DNA of 8,217 nucleotides, taken from contig JAHDDA010000112.1 in NCBI GenBank assembly GCA_020629595.1, forward strand, positions 1 through 8,217, read 5' to 3'. Both the position numbers and the translations under genes were made by a program. Below the pieces are notes generated by a model. That model was given only the letters and a program-made list of their open reading frames with translations, was not told the origin of the DNA and did no database searches. Origin of the DNA: Chitinophagales bacterium. Its GTDB lineage: Bacteria > Bacteroidota > Bacteroidia > Chitinophagales > UBA2359. Every line of letters begins with the position of its first letter. The first letter of the stretch is position 1. Shown piece by piece: positions 1-5,965 of this stretch.

Positions 1-914
1 TTTACTATTATTAAAGCGTGTTTCTTGTAAATACCCACATTTCCCTTCTCTAATCCTTTAAAACCACATTTTTCTATTAGCCAGGCAGCCGGAATTTTAA
101 AGTTCCCATTTTGAAGATTATAAAACTTTACATCTTCGTATTTAGTCCTCAATGTTTCAAAAAGAGTTTTATCAATTATAGGATTTTTAAAAAAAGACCC
201 AACATTACCTATTTCTTTGGGATTAGGTAACTTAGATTTTCTAATTGAAATGACTGCATTACTTACATCTTTGGCTGTAAATTGTTTTTTATTTAACTGC
301 TCTAACTTGGTTTTAATTGCACCATAAGCGGTATTAAGTTCCCTATTTTTATGCAAACTAAAACTAACCTTTGCTATAAAAAACTTGCCTTTTAAAGCCT
401 GTTTAAAAATACTATTTCTATAAGCAAAGTTACAAGCTCTATTACTAAAAAAATGTTTCTTAGCTGTAAGCATATTCCATCCTTCAACAGAATAGCATAT
501 ATCTTTAATTTCAACACCATAAGCACCAATATTTTGTATTGGTGAAGCACCTACCGAACCAGGAATTAAAGATAGATTTTCTAAACCTTGCCAATTCTTA
601 TCCAATGTACTTAAAACCAAATTATGCCAGTTCTCACCTCCTCCTACTTCTAATAAAGTGTTATTGGCATTAGTTCTTAAATATCTTTTACCTTTAATAT
701 TATTGAAAATAAGCAGACCATCAAAAAAATTATTCGCAAAAATGATATTACTGCCTCCGCCCAAAACTAACTTTTTGTTTTCTCTATAAATTTTAGTTTG
801 AATTAAGCCTTTAAAATCTTTGAAAGCGTTAATCTGAACAAAAAACTTGGCTCTTGTTTCAAGACCAAAAGTATTTAGACTTGTTATATCATAGTTTTCA
901 AATATCTTTGCCAT
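1..914 (-). CDS. murB: UDP-N-acetylmuramate dehydrogenase MurB (partial, C-terminus beyond left edge)
   Basis: MurB is the FAD-dependent cytoplasmic enzyme that uses NADPH to reduce UDP-GlcNAc-enolpyruvate to UDP-MurNAc, the second committed step of peptidoglycan precursor synthesis. Reading the minus strand from the ATG at 912-914 gives 304 uninterrupted residues to the window edge; no stop is reached. FAD-binding motifs are visible: LGGGSNIIF (residues 51-59) and ENLSLIPGSVGASPIQNIGA (112-131). The active-site signatures are YRNSIF (R166, counterpart of E. coli Arg159) and GNVGSFFKNP (S240, counterpart of the catalytic Ser229). IPAAWLIEKCGFKG (274-287) and the hxKHALIIV end also match. The family is usually about 340 residues, so some 30-40 residues, including the C-terminal catalytic Glu, lie outside. 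The YR and SFFKNP spacing fits the E. coli-like type I form. It is transcribed divergently from the exonuclease gene across 94 bases. Confidence 0.95.
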   Translation of the reverse strand, partial: MAKIFENYDITSLNTFGLETRAKFFVQINAFKDFKGLIQTKIYRENKKLVLGGGSNIIFANNFFDGLLIFNNIKGKRYLRTNANNTLLEVGGGENWHNLVLSTLDKNWQGLENLSLIPGSVGASPIQNIGAYGVEIKDICYSVEGWNMLTAKKHFFSNRACNFAYRNSIFKQALKGKFFIAKVSFSLHKNRELNTAYGAIKTKLEQLNKKQFTAKDVSNAVISIRKSKLPNPKEIGNVGSFFKNPIIDKTLFETLRTKYEDVKFYNLQNGNFKIPAAWLIEKCGFKGLEKGNVGIYKKHALIIV

Positions 915-1008
915 ATCTTTCTCAAATTATCTGTTTTCATTTATCAAAATAGAAAATAGAAATCCAAAGAAAATACAAGATTTATAAAAACGCACTATTT
1001 AAACGCAA

Positions 1009-2355
1009 TTGCTTTATTCAATAGTAGATATAGAAACAACAGGAGGGAATTATAAACAAGGTAAAATTATTGAAATAGCCATTTTTGTTTTTGATGGCAA
1101 AAAAGTAATCGACAACTTTTGTTCATTGGTAAACCCTGGCATTGAAGTACCACCTTATGTATCGCAACTTACAGGTATTACCAATAATATGCTTAAAAAT
1201 GCTCCTTCTTTCTCGGAAATTGCCCGCCGAGTTATTGAAATAACCACTAATACGGTTATTGTTGCCCATAATGTACGTTTTGACTATGGTTATTTAAGAG
1301 AAGAATTGCGAAGATGCGATAAGAAGTTTCAACGTAAAAGAATTTGTACACAAAATCTTTCAAAACGTTTATTTAAAGGTTTAAATGCTTATGGGTTAGG
1401 TAAAATTTGTGAGGCACTTAGTATTCCAATGGGTAGGCAACACAGAGCCGTTGAAGATGCTAAAGCCACTACATACTTATTCGACAAAATATTAAAATCA
1501 GATACTACAAATTTAGTTCAGGCAATATTAAACAAAGAAGATAGAGAACATTGGCCCCAGCAGCTATTGGTTCAAAAAGTACAAAAACTGCCAGAAAATG
1601 CTGGAATTTACTACTTTATAAATAAACAAAATGAAATTATTTATATAGGAAGAAGTAACGATATACAAGATAGAGTATATCAACATTTTTCAGATTTTCC
1701 TGCCTCGGAATGGCGAAAAGCAATGTACAAAGAAGTTGTTGACATAAAGTACGAACTTACTGGCAGCGAACTTTTAGCAATGATTTTAGAACGATACGAA
1801 ATAAAAAAGCACAATCCAATTTATAATCAAAAAAAACGTACAGGGAATAAATACCAGTGGGGCATAATACATTACAAAAATGAAGAAGGGTTTATTTGTT
1901 TTAAAATAACTAAAATAAAACACCGTAGTTTGGCACTTTCGTACCATAGAACCGAAGGAGCTGCAAAAAAACTGTTATCTAAAAAAATTAAAGAATTTAA
2001 TTTATTCCCTGCATTTTGTATTATTGATGAGAAACAAAGAAACAATCAATTAACACTTAATTCTTTTAAACTTCCTAATTACAACGAAAAGGCTTTAAAA
2101 GCTATTGAATCTTTTGATTATAAATACAATAATTTTTTTGTTGTACTTGAAGGGCGTTTTAATGAAGAAAAAACCGTTTTATTAATTAAAAAAAATAGAT
2201 TTATTGGTTTCGGATATTTTGAAAAAGAAATGTTAGAACACCCAAAAGAACTTTCTGAATTAATAGAAAAACAAATGCCTAACTTTGGTGTAGATTTAAT
2301 TATAAAATCGTATATAAGAAATGAACATTTAGTGAAAATTGTACCAATCTTATAA
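1009..2355 (+). CDS. DEDDh 3'-5' exonuclease fused to GIY-YIG endonuclease domain
   Basis: This 448-residue protein carries two nuclease domains. Residues 3-160 are a DnaQ/PolIII-epsilon-like DEDDh exonuclease: IVDIETTG (D7, E9), AHNVRFDYGYL (D92) and HRAVEDA (H145, D150). Residues 193-275 are a UvrC/Cho-type GIY-YIG domain: GIYYF (199-203), IYIGRSNDIQDR (R215, R222), GSELLAMILE (metal-binding E254) and HNPIYN (N273). All key residues of both domains are present, so both are probably active. Residues 280-448 match nothing I can name. The combination is known in Bacteroidota and Actinobacteria and is presumed to act in DNA repair or processing; the substrate is inference. The start is TTG at 1009: an in-frame TAA at 1000-1002 excludes a longer frame, and the next ATG (residue 61) would delete the first exonuclease motif. 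No clear Shine-Dalgarno or promoter is visible, and no strong terminator follows the stop. Confidence 0.92.
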   Translation: MLYSIVDIETTGGNYKQGKIIEIAIFVFDGKKVIDNFCSLVNPGIEVPPYVSQLTGITNNMLKNAPSFSEIARRVIEITTNTVIVAHNVRFDYGYLREELRRCDKKFQRKRICTQNLSKRLFKGLNAYGLGKICEALSIPMGRQHRAVEDAKATTYLFDKILKSDTTNLVQAILNKEDREHWPQQLLVQKVQKLPENAGIYYFINKQNEIIYIGRSNDIQDRVYQHFSDFPASEWRKAMYKEVVDIKYELTGSELLAMILERYEIKKHNPIYNQKKRTGNKYQWGIIHYKNEEGFICFKITKIKHRSLALSYHRTEGAAKKLLSKKIKEFNLFPAFCIIDEKQRNNQLTLNSFKLPNYNEKALKAIESFDYKYNNFFVVLEGRFNEEKTVLLIKKNRFIGFGYFEKEMLEHPKELSELIEKQMPNFGVDLIIKSYIRNEHLVKIVPIL

Positions 2356-2394
2356 GTATTTTACATCTTTTTTTCATATAAAGATTAATGTCAA

Positions 2395-2424
2395 TTTCAT
2401 AAAAAAAGATTTTATGTAAATTTG
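2395..2424 (+). promoter_or_regulatory. Bacteroidetes-type promoter for the alanine-rich lipoprotein gene
   Basis: TAAATTTG at 2417-2424 is an exact match to the Bacteroidetes -7 consensus TAnnTTTG. TTTC at 2395-2398, 18 bases upstream, is one base away from the -33 TTTG element. The implied transcript would start around 2430 and carry a leader of about 30 bases before the ATG at 2460, with no Shine-Dalgarno, as is usual in the phylum. The elements are seen; promoter activity is inferred. Confidence 0.6.
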
Positions 2425-2459
2425 CCAATTCTTAATTTGTAACCAAACTATATTTTACA

Positions 2460-2972
2460 ATGAAAAAATTTTTACTAACACTAACTACTATTGCCTTACT
2501 TACAATTGGATGTCAAGAGGCAAAAGATGCAGCAAATACAGCTGCTGAAAAAACTAAAAATGCCGCATCTGCAACTGGTGATGCCTTAAAAGGTGCAGCA
2601 AATAAAGCTGGCGATGCCGCTAAAGCAGGAATTGATGCAACAAAAGATGCTGCGAAAGCTGGTGCTGAAGCTACTAAAAATGCTGCAGGTAAAGTTGTTG
2701 ATGGTGCCAAAGATGCTGCAAATGCTACTGGTAATGCCGTAAAAAATGCTGCAAATGCAACAAAAGATGCTGCAAAAGCTGGTGCTGAAGCTACTAAAAG
2801 TGCTGCGACTAAAGTTGTTGATGGTGCTAAAGGTGCTGCTACTGCTACTGGAGATGCTGTAAAAAATGCTGCTGATAAAACTGCCAATTTCGGAAGAAAA
2901 ACAGTTGACCAAGCTAAATCTACAGTAAATGGAACAAAGCCGAATGGTGGCGCATTTAAGAGAAAGAACTAG
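2460..2972 (+). CDS. Alanine/lysine-rich LEA-like repeat lipoprotein
   Basis: This 170-residue protein starts with a lipoprotein signal peptide (MKKFLLTLTTIALLTIGC, lipid-bearing C18). The rest is almost entirely Ala, Lys, Asp, Asn, Thr and Gly, with no aromatic residue until near the C-terminus. Residues 20-139 form three 40-residue units in exact register; each breaks into 11+11+11+7 residues of the form xxKxAAxxxxx, resembling the 11-mer repeats of group 3 LEA and YtxH-like proteins. This predicts a long amphipathic helix or right-handed coiled coil that may be disordered in solution. The tail (140-170) is basic and ends FKRKN. The function is unknown; stress protection or a periplasmic spacer between membrane and cell wall is inference from composition. 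It has its own promoter and terminator, so it is probably monocistronic. The composition is biased enough to leave long stop-free antisense frames, which are not genes. Confidence 0.85.
   Translation: MKKFLLTLTTIALLTIGCQEAKDAANTAAEKTKNAASATGDALKGAANKAGDAAKAGIDATKDAAKAGAEATKNAAGKVVDGAKDAANATGNAVKNAANATKDAAKAGAEATKSAATKVVDGAKGAATATGDAVKNAADKTANFGRKTVDQAKSTVNGTKPNGGAFKRKN
2517..2876 (+). repeat. Three in-frame 120-bp tandem repeats (40 codons each) inside the lipoprotein gene
   Basis: The units are 2517-2636, 2637-2756 and 2757-2876. Units 2 and 3 differ at about 14 of 120 bases by my count (roughly 88% identical), with only one difference in the first 40. Unit 1 is older: about half its residues match, yet its register is kept without indels. 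Many differences between units 2 and 3 are silent third-position changes within Ala and Lys codons, which suggests selection on the protein after duplication. Confidence 0.85.
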
Positions 2973-3000
2973 TAATACACATCAAAGAATTTTAATCTAT

Positions 3001-3037
3001 AAAGCTCAATAAGGTTCTATTCTTATTGAGCTTTTTT
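3001..3037. terminator. Intrinsic terminator shared by convergent genes
   Basis: A perfect 13-bp inverted repeat, 3001-3013 against 3022-3034, encloses an 8-base loop (GTTCTATT). On the plus strand the arm runs into six T residues (3032-3037), giving a good terminator 28 bases after the lipoprotein stop. Read from the minus strand it lies just past the stop at 3044 and is followed by TTTATAG, a weaker T-tract, so it may end both transcripts. Confidence 0.85.
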
Positions 3038-3043
3038 CGTTTT

Positions 3044-3778
3044 TCACCTAAACTTATAACTAAAATTTACCATATTTATCCGAAAACCTTCTTGTCCTAA
3101 CAAACCAGAAATACCCGCCATATAATTGTGTCTGTAATTTTCTAATTCGCTACTTTCAGCATTAAAGCCTGAGTTCATAATAATGCTTGAACCAATGTAC
3201 CAACTTTTACCTAAATGTACCTCATAACCAAGGTCTATTTCTAAAGCTCCTGTATTTTTTCGTTCAGATAAAGCAAAATAATGTGGTTCCCATAAATCTA
3301 AGTCATCTTGATATTCAAAAAATTGATTATTTTGGGTTGAGGAAAATACTGCGTTTATTCCTAATAAAAACCGAGTACGTTTCCTACCAAATGCTTTGTT
3401 TAAACCTGTTTTAAAGAAAAAACCTTGGTAACCTTCAATTTCTCCAGCACTATCTTTAGGATTTATCTCGTGTTGCCCAAAACCTGCTGCCACATTTATA
3501 GAAAATTTAGACTTTACGGGAATACGTCCAAATATTTCAAAATTATGATATAGAGAGGAATAGTTGGAATTACTCATAGCTGCTCCAACAAATGTATTCG
3601 AGATATTTTTAACACCAATTTCAAATTGCACATCATTTTGGCTGTGTTTTGGCAATATACTTATCATCTGTTCTATTTCAGCTTCATCAGTGGCATCATT
3701 ATCTTGAGCAAAAACGCTTACCATTCCTAAAACAGTAAGACATAGAAATATTATTATTTTATTTTTAAATGAAAACAT
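3044..3778 (-). CDS. Predicted outer-membrane beta-barrel protein (DUF6048-like?)
   Basis: This 244-residue protein has a signal peptide with cleavage predicted after A24 (SVFA/QDND). An acidic stretch (residues 26-40) follows. The remainder alternates polar and hydrophobic residues in short strands ending in Gly, Asn or charged turns, such as FSINVAAGFG, ALEIDLGYEVHL and SWYIGSSIIM, and the chain ends VNFSYKF plus Arg. This is what an 8-10 stranded outer-membrane barrel looks like, with an aromatic at the penultimate position. The C-terminal third, with a YMAGISGLLG turn before the last strand, loosely recalls DUF6048 proteins of flavobacteria, which I remember as neighbours of DUF6452 lipoproteins; this is memory-based and weak. 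It is the last gene of the minus-strand operon, 21 bases after its neighbour and just before a terminator. The AAAAAGG touching its ATG is too close to be a standard Shine-Dalgarno. Substrate or ligand is unknown. Confidence 0.75.
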   Translation of the reverse strand: MFSFKNKIIIFLCLTVLGMVSVFAQDNDATDEAEIEQMISILPKHSQNDVQFEIGVKNISNTFVGAAMSNSNYSSLYHNFEIFGRIPVKSKFSINVAAGFGQHEINPKDSAGEIEGYQGFFFKTGLNKAFGRKRTRFLLGINAVFSSTQNNQFFEYQDDLDLWEPHYFALSERKNTGALEIDLGYEVHLGKSWYIGSSIIMNSGFNAESSELENYRHNYMAGISGLLGQEGFRINMVNFSYKFR

Positions 3779-3799
3779 CCTTTTTACTTTTAGTTAGAT

Positions 3800-4303
3800 T
3801 TATTTATAAACAGCTATCCAATCTTGTGAATCGGAAATTATAACAGCAGAAAAATTGTGATTACCCAATGCTATATTTTCAAAAGAAATATGATAGTTCC
3901 CACAAGAACGGTGATATTGTTCAAGCACTGTATAGGTCAATTGCAAACTATTAGTTGCTCCATCTGCAGCAATAAAATTAAAGGTACTTTCCTCAGCATT
4001 AGGGTTTAAAGTAACTCTTTCTGTTCTTAATTTTTCAGATAAATAAATATTTTGTCTTCCATTTTCAGGGGTAATTTGAACGTATGGATTTACAAAACTT
4101 GGACAAGCTGTAAACAATGAATCTTGTGTATAGATATGTGAATATAAGCTCGCAGCAGTTTCAATTTCATTAGAAGGAATATAACATTCTGAATTTTCAT
4201 CTAAAAAAAGAATAGATACCGACCTTACTTCATCGTAGTCGCAGCTGCATGCATAGAATAGCCCAAATATTAAGAATGTAAAAATTATTTTTATTGGTTT
4301 CAT
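3800..4303 (-). CDS. Small predicted lipoprotein, DUF6452-like, paralogue of its upstream neighbour
   Basis: I place the start at the ATG at 4301-4303, giving 167 residues. The frame is open to 4390, but that extension overlaps the upstream gene and would put 29 residues before an obvious signal peptide. The N-terminus MKPIKIIFTFLIFGLFYAC ends in a relaxed lipobox with C19 or C21 as the lipid anchor. The mature part aligns throughout with the protein encoded at 4314-4868: SECYIP, an ITPENGRQN segment, ESTFNF, HRSCGNYHISFENI and GNHNF all have counterparts, with cysteines C40, C67 and C134 conserved. The pattern of a proline/asparagine-rich strand, then STFxF, xLxxxYxxxxxYxRxCG and FENI, resembles my recollection of DUF6452. 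Expected location is the periplasmic side of a membrane. It lies 10 bases after its paralogue and 21 before the barrel gene, so it is co-transcribed. Function is unknown. Confidence 0.8.
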   Translation of the reverse strand: MKPIKIIFTFLIFGLFYACSCDYDEVRSVSILFLDENSECYIPSNEIETAASLYSHIYTQDSLFTACPSFVNPYVQITPENGRQNIYLSEKLRTERVTLNPNAEESTFNFIAADGATNSLQLTYTVLEQYHRSCGNYHISFENIALGNHNFSAVIISDSQDWIAVYK

Positions 4304-4313
4304 TGTAATTTTT

Positions 4314-4868
4314 TTAATTCTTGAACAAAATAAGTTGTTTACCATTTGTATCGTTACTTTCCAAAACATAAACAAAAGAGTGGTTTTCAACTTTTATATT
4401 TTCGAAAGAAACCATTAAGCCACATTCTCTATCGTAAAACTCGTCTCTTTCATAAATTATTTTTAAAGAGTCAATCAACTCTCCATTTTTCTCAAATAAA
4501 AAGGTAGAAAAATCGTTAGAAGCGTCTAGAGGAATTGAGTTTTCGTATTCATAATCTATGTTTTCATCAATAACATTCATTCCATTTTTAGGAATTATAT
4601 TATCATAAAAATTAGTCCAACGGCAGGTGTGTAAAAAAGTAGAATCTGCATTTTCTAATAAATACTGCGAAATATTATTATAATTTTCAACAAAATCTGC
4701 CTCAATATTTATTGAGTCAATAGGATAATAACAATCACTTCCTTCACCTAAAATAATAATTTGTATGTTGTTAAAACTATCAGAATAGAAGCACCCATCA
4801 TCGCAATGAGCAGCTAATAATGGCATTAAGCAAATAATAAAAATAGCAATTTTAGTTATAGAATTCAT
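4314..4868 (-). CDS. Small predicted exported protein or lipoprotein, DUF6452-like
   Basis: This is a 184-residue protein with signal peptide MNSITKIAIFIICLMPLLAA. The following HCDDGC gives two candidate lipid cysteines (C22, C26), but His before C22 is a poor lipobox, so soluble periplasmic export is also possible. The mature chain is acidic, rich in Asn and Asp, and has three cysteines shared with the next gene's product: C46 (SDCYYP), C82 (LHTC) and C149 (RECG). The region SIPLDASNDFSTFLF through RECGLMVSFENI (111-158) carries the pattern I associate with DUF6452. Similarity to the downstream product runs end to end, so the two genes probably arose by tandem duplication. It sits 6 bases after the glycosyltransferase stop and 10 before its paralogue, which indicates tight co-transcription. 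No catalytic motif is visible. A structural or scaffolding role with the adjacent barrel protein is inference. Confidence 0.8.
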   Translation of the reverse strand: MNSITKIAIFIICLMPLLAAHCDDGCFYSDSFNNIQIIILGEGSDCYYPIDSINIEADFVENYNNISQYLLENADSTFLHTCRWTNFYDNIIPKNGMNVIDENIDYEYENSIPLDASNDFSTFLFEKNGELIDSLKIIYERDEFYDRECGLMVSFENIKVENHSFVYVLESNDTNGKQLILFKN

Positions 4869-4874
4869 ATTTAG

Positions 4875-5903
4875 TTAGTTTAACTGACTAAATGTTTTTT
4901 GTTGTTTTAAAAAATACCTGTAAACAATACTTTTTTTAAGCCAACCATCTTTGTTTTCTTCTCCAATAAAATTGGTTTTAACTTGTTTTTTTGCAATTTT
5001 TCTTCGTTTTGCAATATTAAAAATATTGAAAATAAAGTATAAATGTGCCTTAAGTATTGCCCAAAATGTTGCAAAATCTAAACTAAACAATGCTTTATAA
5101 GCCGCTATTGTATCTAAAAAAATTCGTTGTGGAAACCTAAAAATTAGGAAACGCCAATTGGCATTTTTTGCCAACATTATCAAATTATTTCTAAAGTTTA
5201 GATACGTTTTTTTAGGATTTGTTTTATTTAAAGTTGCTCCTCCTAAATGATAAACTACCGATTGAGGGCAAACCATAACTTTATATCCTGCACGTTTTAT
5301 TCTCCAGCAAAAGTCTATTTCTTCCATGTGGGCAAAATAGGCTTCGTCTAAACCTTGCATTTTCAAATATAAGTTAGCTTGCACAAACATAGCAGCACCA
5401 CTTGCCCAAAATACCGATTGTTGGGTATTATATTGGTTCTTGTCTTTTTCGCAAGTTTCAAAAATTCTACCCCTACAAAACGGAAAGCCATATACATCTA
5501 AATAGCCCCCAGAAGCCCCTGCGTATTCAAAATGTGTTTTTTGCTTATAAGCCAATATTTTGGGTTGACAAGCACCAATAGTTTTATCGCTTTCCATTAA
5601 ATCAATAATAGGCTTTATCCAATTAGGGGTAACTTCAACATCCGAATTAAGTAAAACAAAATAATCGGCATTAATTTTTGCTAAAGCTCTGTTGTAACCT
5701 CCCGTAAAGCCATAGTTCTTATCTAATTGTAACCATTTTAGAGAGTTATATTGTTGAGCAACTTTTTTTGAGTTATCTGATGAGGCATTATCAGCAATCC
5801 AAATTTCTAAGTTATCATATTGGGTTTGCATTACTGAAGGCAAAAATTCTTCAAGTAACTTTTCGCCATTCCAATTTAGTATAACTACGGCAACTTTTTT
5901 CAT
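4875..5903 (-). CDS. Family 2 glycosyltransferase (WbbL/rhamnosyltransferase-like)
   Basis: This 342-residue GT-A fold glycosyltransferase transfers a sugar from a nucleotide donor to a surface-glycan or lipid acceptor at the cytoplasmic membrane face; donor and acceptor cannot be read from sequence. The GT2 motifs occur in order: VVILNWNG (6-13), ADNASSD (37-43), NYGFTGGYNRAL (63-74), NSDVEV with the metal-binding DxD-like site (86-91), FWASGAAMFV (165-174), and EEIDFCWR (194-201) with its acceptor-side acidic pair, followed by YHLGG (218-222). This order matches the WbbL-like subgroup. The C-terminal part (250-300) is rich in aromatic and hydrophobic residues and probably rests on the membrane; the tail is basic. 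It starts with ATG and no clear Shine-Dalgarno. It is downstream of the acyltransferase by 62 bases and upstream of the lipoprotein pair by 6, so a role in lipid A or glycolipid decoration is a reasonable inference. Confidence 0.9.
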   Translation of the reverse strand: MKKVAVVILNWNGEKLLEEFLPSVMQTQYDNLEIWIADNASSDNSKKVAQQYNSLKWLQLDKNYGFTGGYNRALAKINADYFVLLNSDVEVTPNWIKPIIDLMESDKTIGACQPKILAYKQKTHFEYAGASGGYLDVYGFPFCRGRIFETCEKDKNQYNTQQSVFWASGAAMFVQANLYLKMQGLDEAYFAHMEEIDFCWRIKRAGYKVMVCPQSVVYHLGGATLNKTNPKKTYLNFRNNLIMLAKNANWRFLIFRFPQRIFLDTIAAYKALFSLDFATFWAILKAHLYFIFNIFNIAKRRKIAKKQVKTNFIGEENKDGWLKKSIVYRYFLKQQKTFSQLN

Positions 5904-5934
5904 AATCGAAATTTCACAACTGTAAACGTTAGCT

Positions 5935-5942
5935 CAAAACTA
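5935..5942 (-). promoter_or_regulatory. Possible internal -7 element upstream of the glycosyltransferase gene
   Basis: The minus strand reads TAGTTTTG from 5942 to 5935, an exact TAnnTTTG, about 31 bases before the glycosyltransferase ATG in the only roomy spacer (62 bases) of the operon. I find no TTG at the proper 17-23 base distance upstream, so this may be a weak internal promoter or chance in AT-rich DNA. Confidence 0.3.
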
Positions 5943-5965
5943 CATACTAAACAATTAAGACTCTT

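Noticed and set aside
915..1008. Promoters in the divergent spacer between murB and the exonuclease gene
   Set aside because: Several TTTG-like strings occur on the minus strand, but none has TA at the required spacing, and the plus strand has no TTTG; nothing can be called with confidence.
2364..2416. Weak AT-only inverted repeats after the exonuclease gene (ATCTTT/AAAGAT and CATAAAA/TTTTATG)
   Set aside because: The stems of 6-7 bp are all or nearly all A-T pairs, lack a following T-run and overlap the promoter region, so I do not call a terminator.
2513..2912. Two long open frames on the minus strand opposite the lipoprotein gene (124 and 108 codons)
   Set aside because: They mirror the repetitive Ala/Lys codons of the real gene: the translations are low-complexity Ala/Ser/Phe or Ser/Ile/Cys strings without start context or a recognisable fold.
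3187..3414. 75-codon plus-strand open frame within the barrel protein gene
   Set aside because: It lies wholly opposite a gene with a signal peptide and barrel pattern; its own translation has no domain or plausible start signal.
4304..4390. 29-residue N-terminal extension of the lipoprotein gene ending at 3800
   Set aside because: It overlaps the upstream paralogue's coding sequence in another frame and would bury the signal peptide that begins at 4303.
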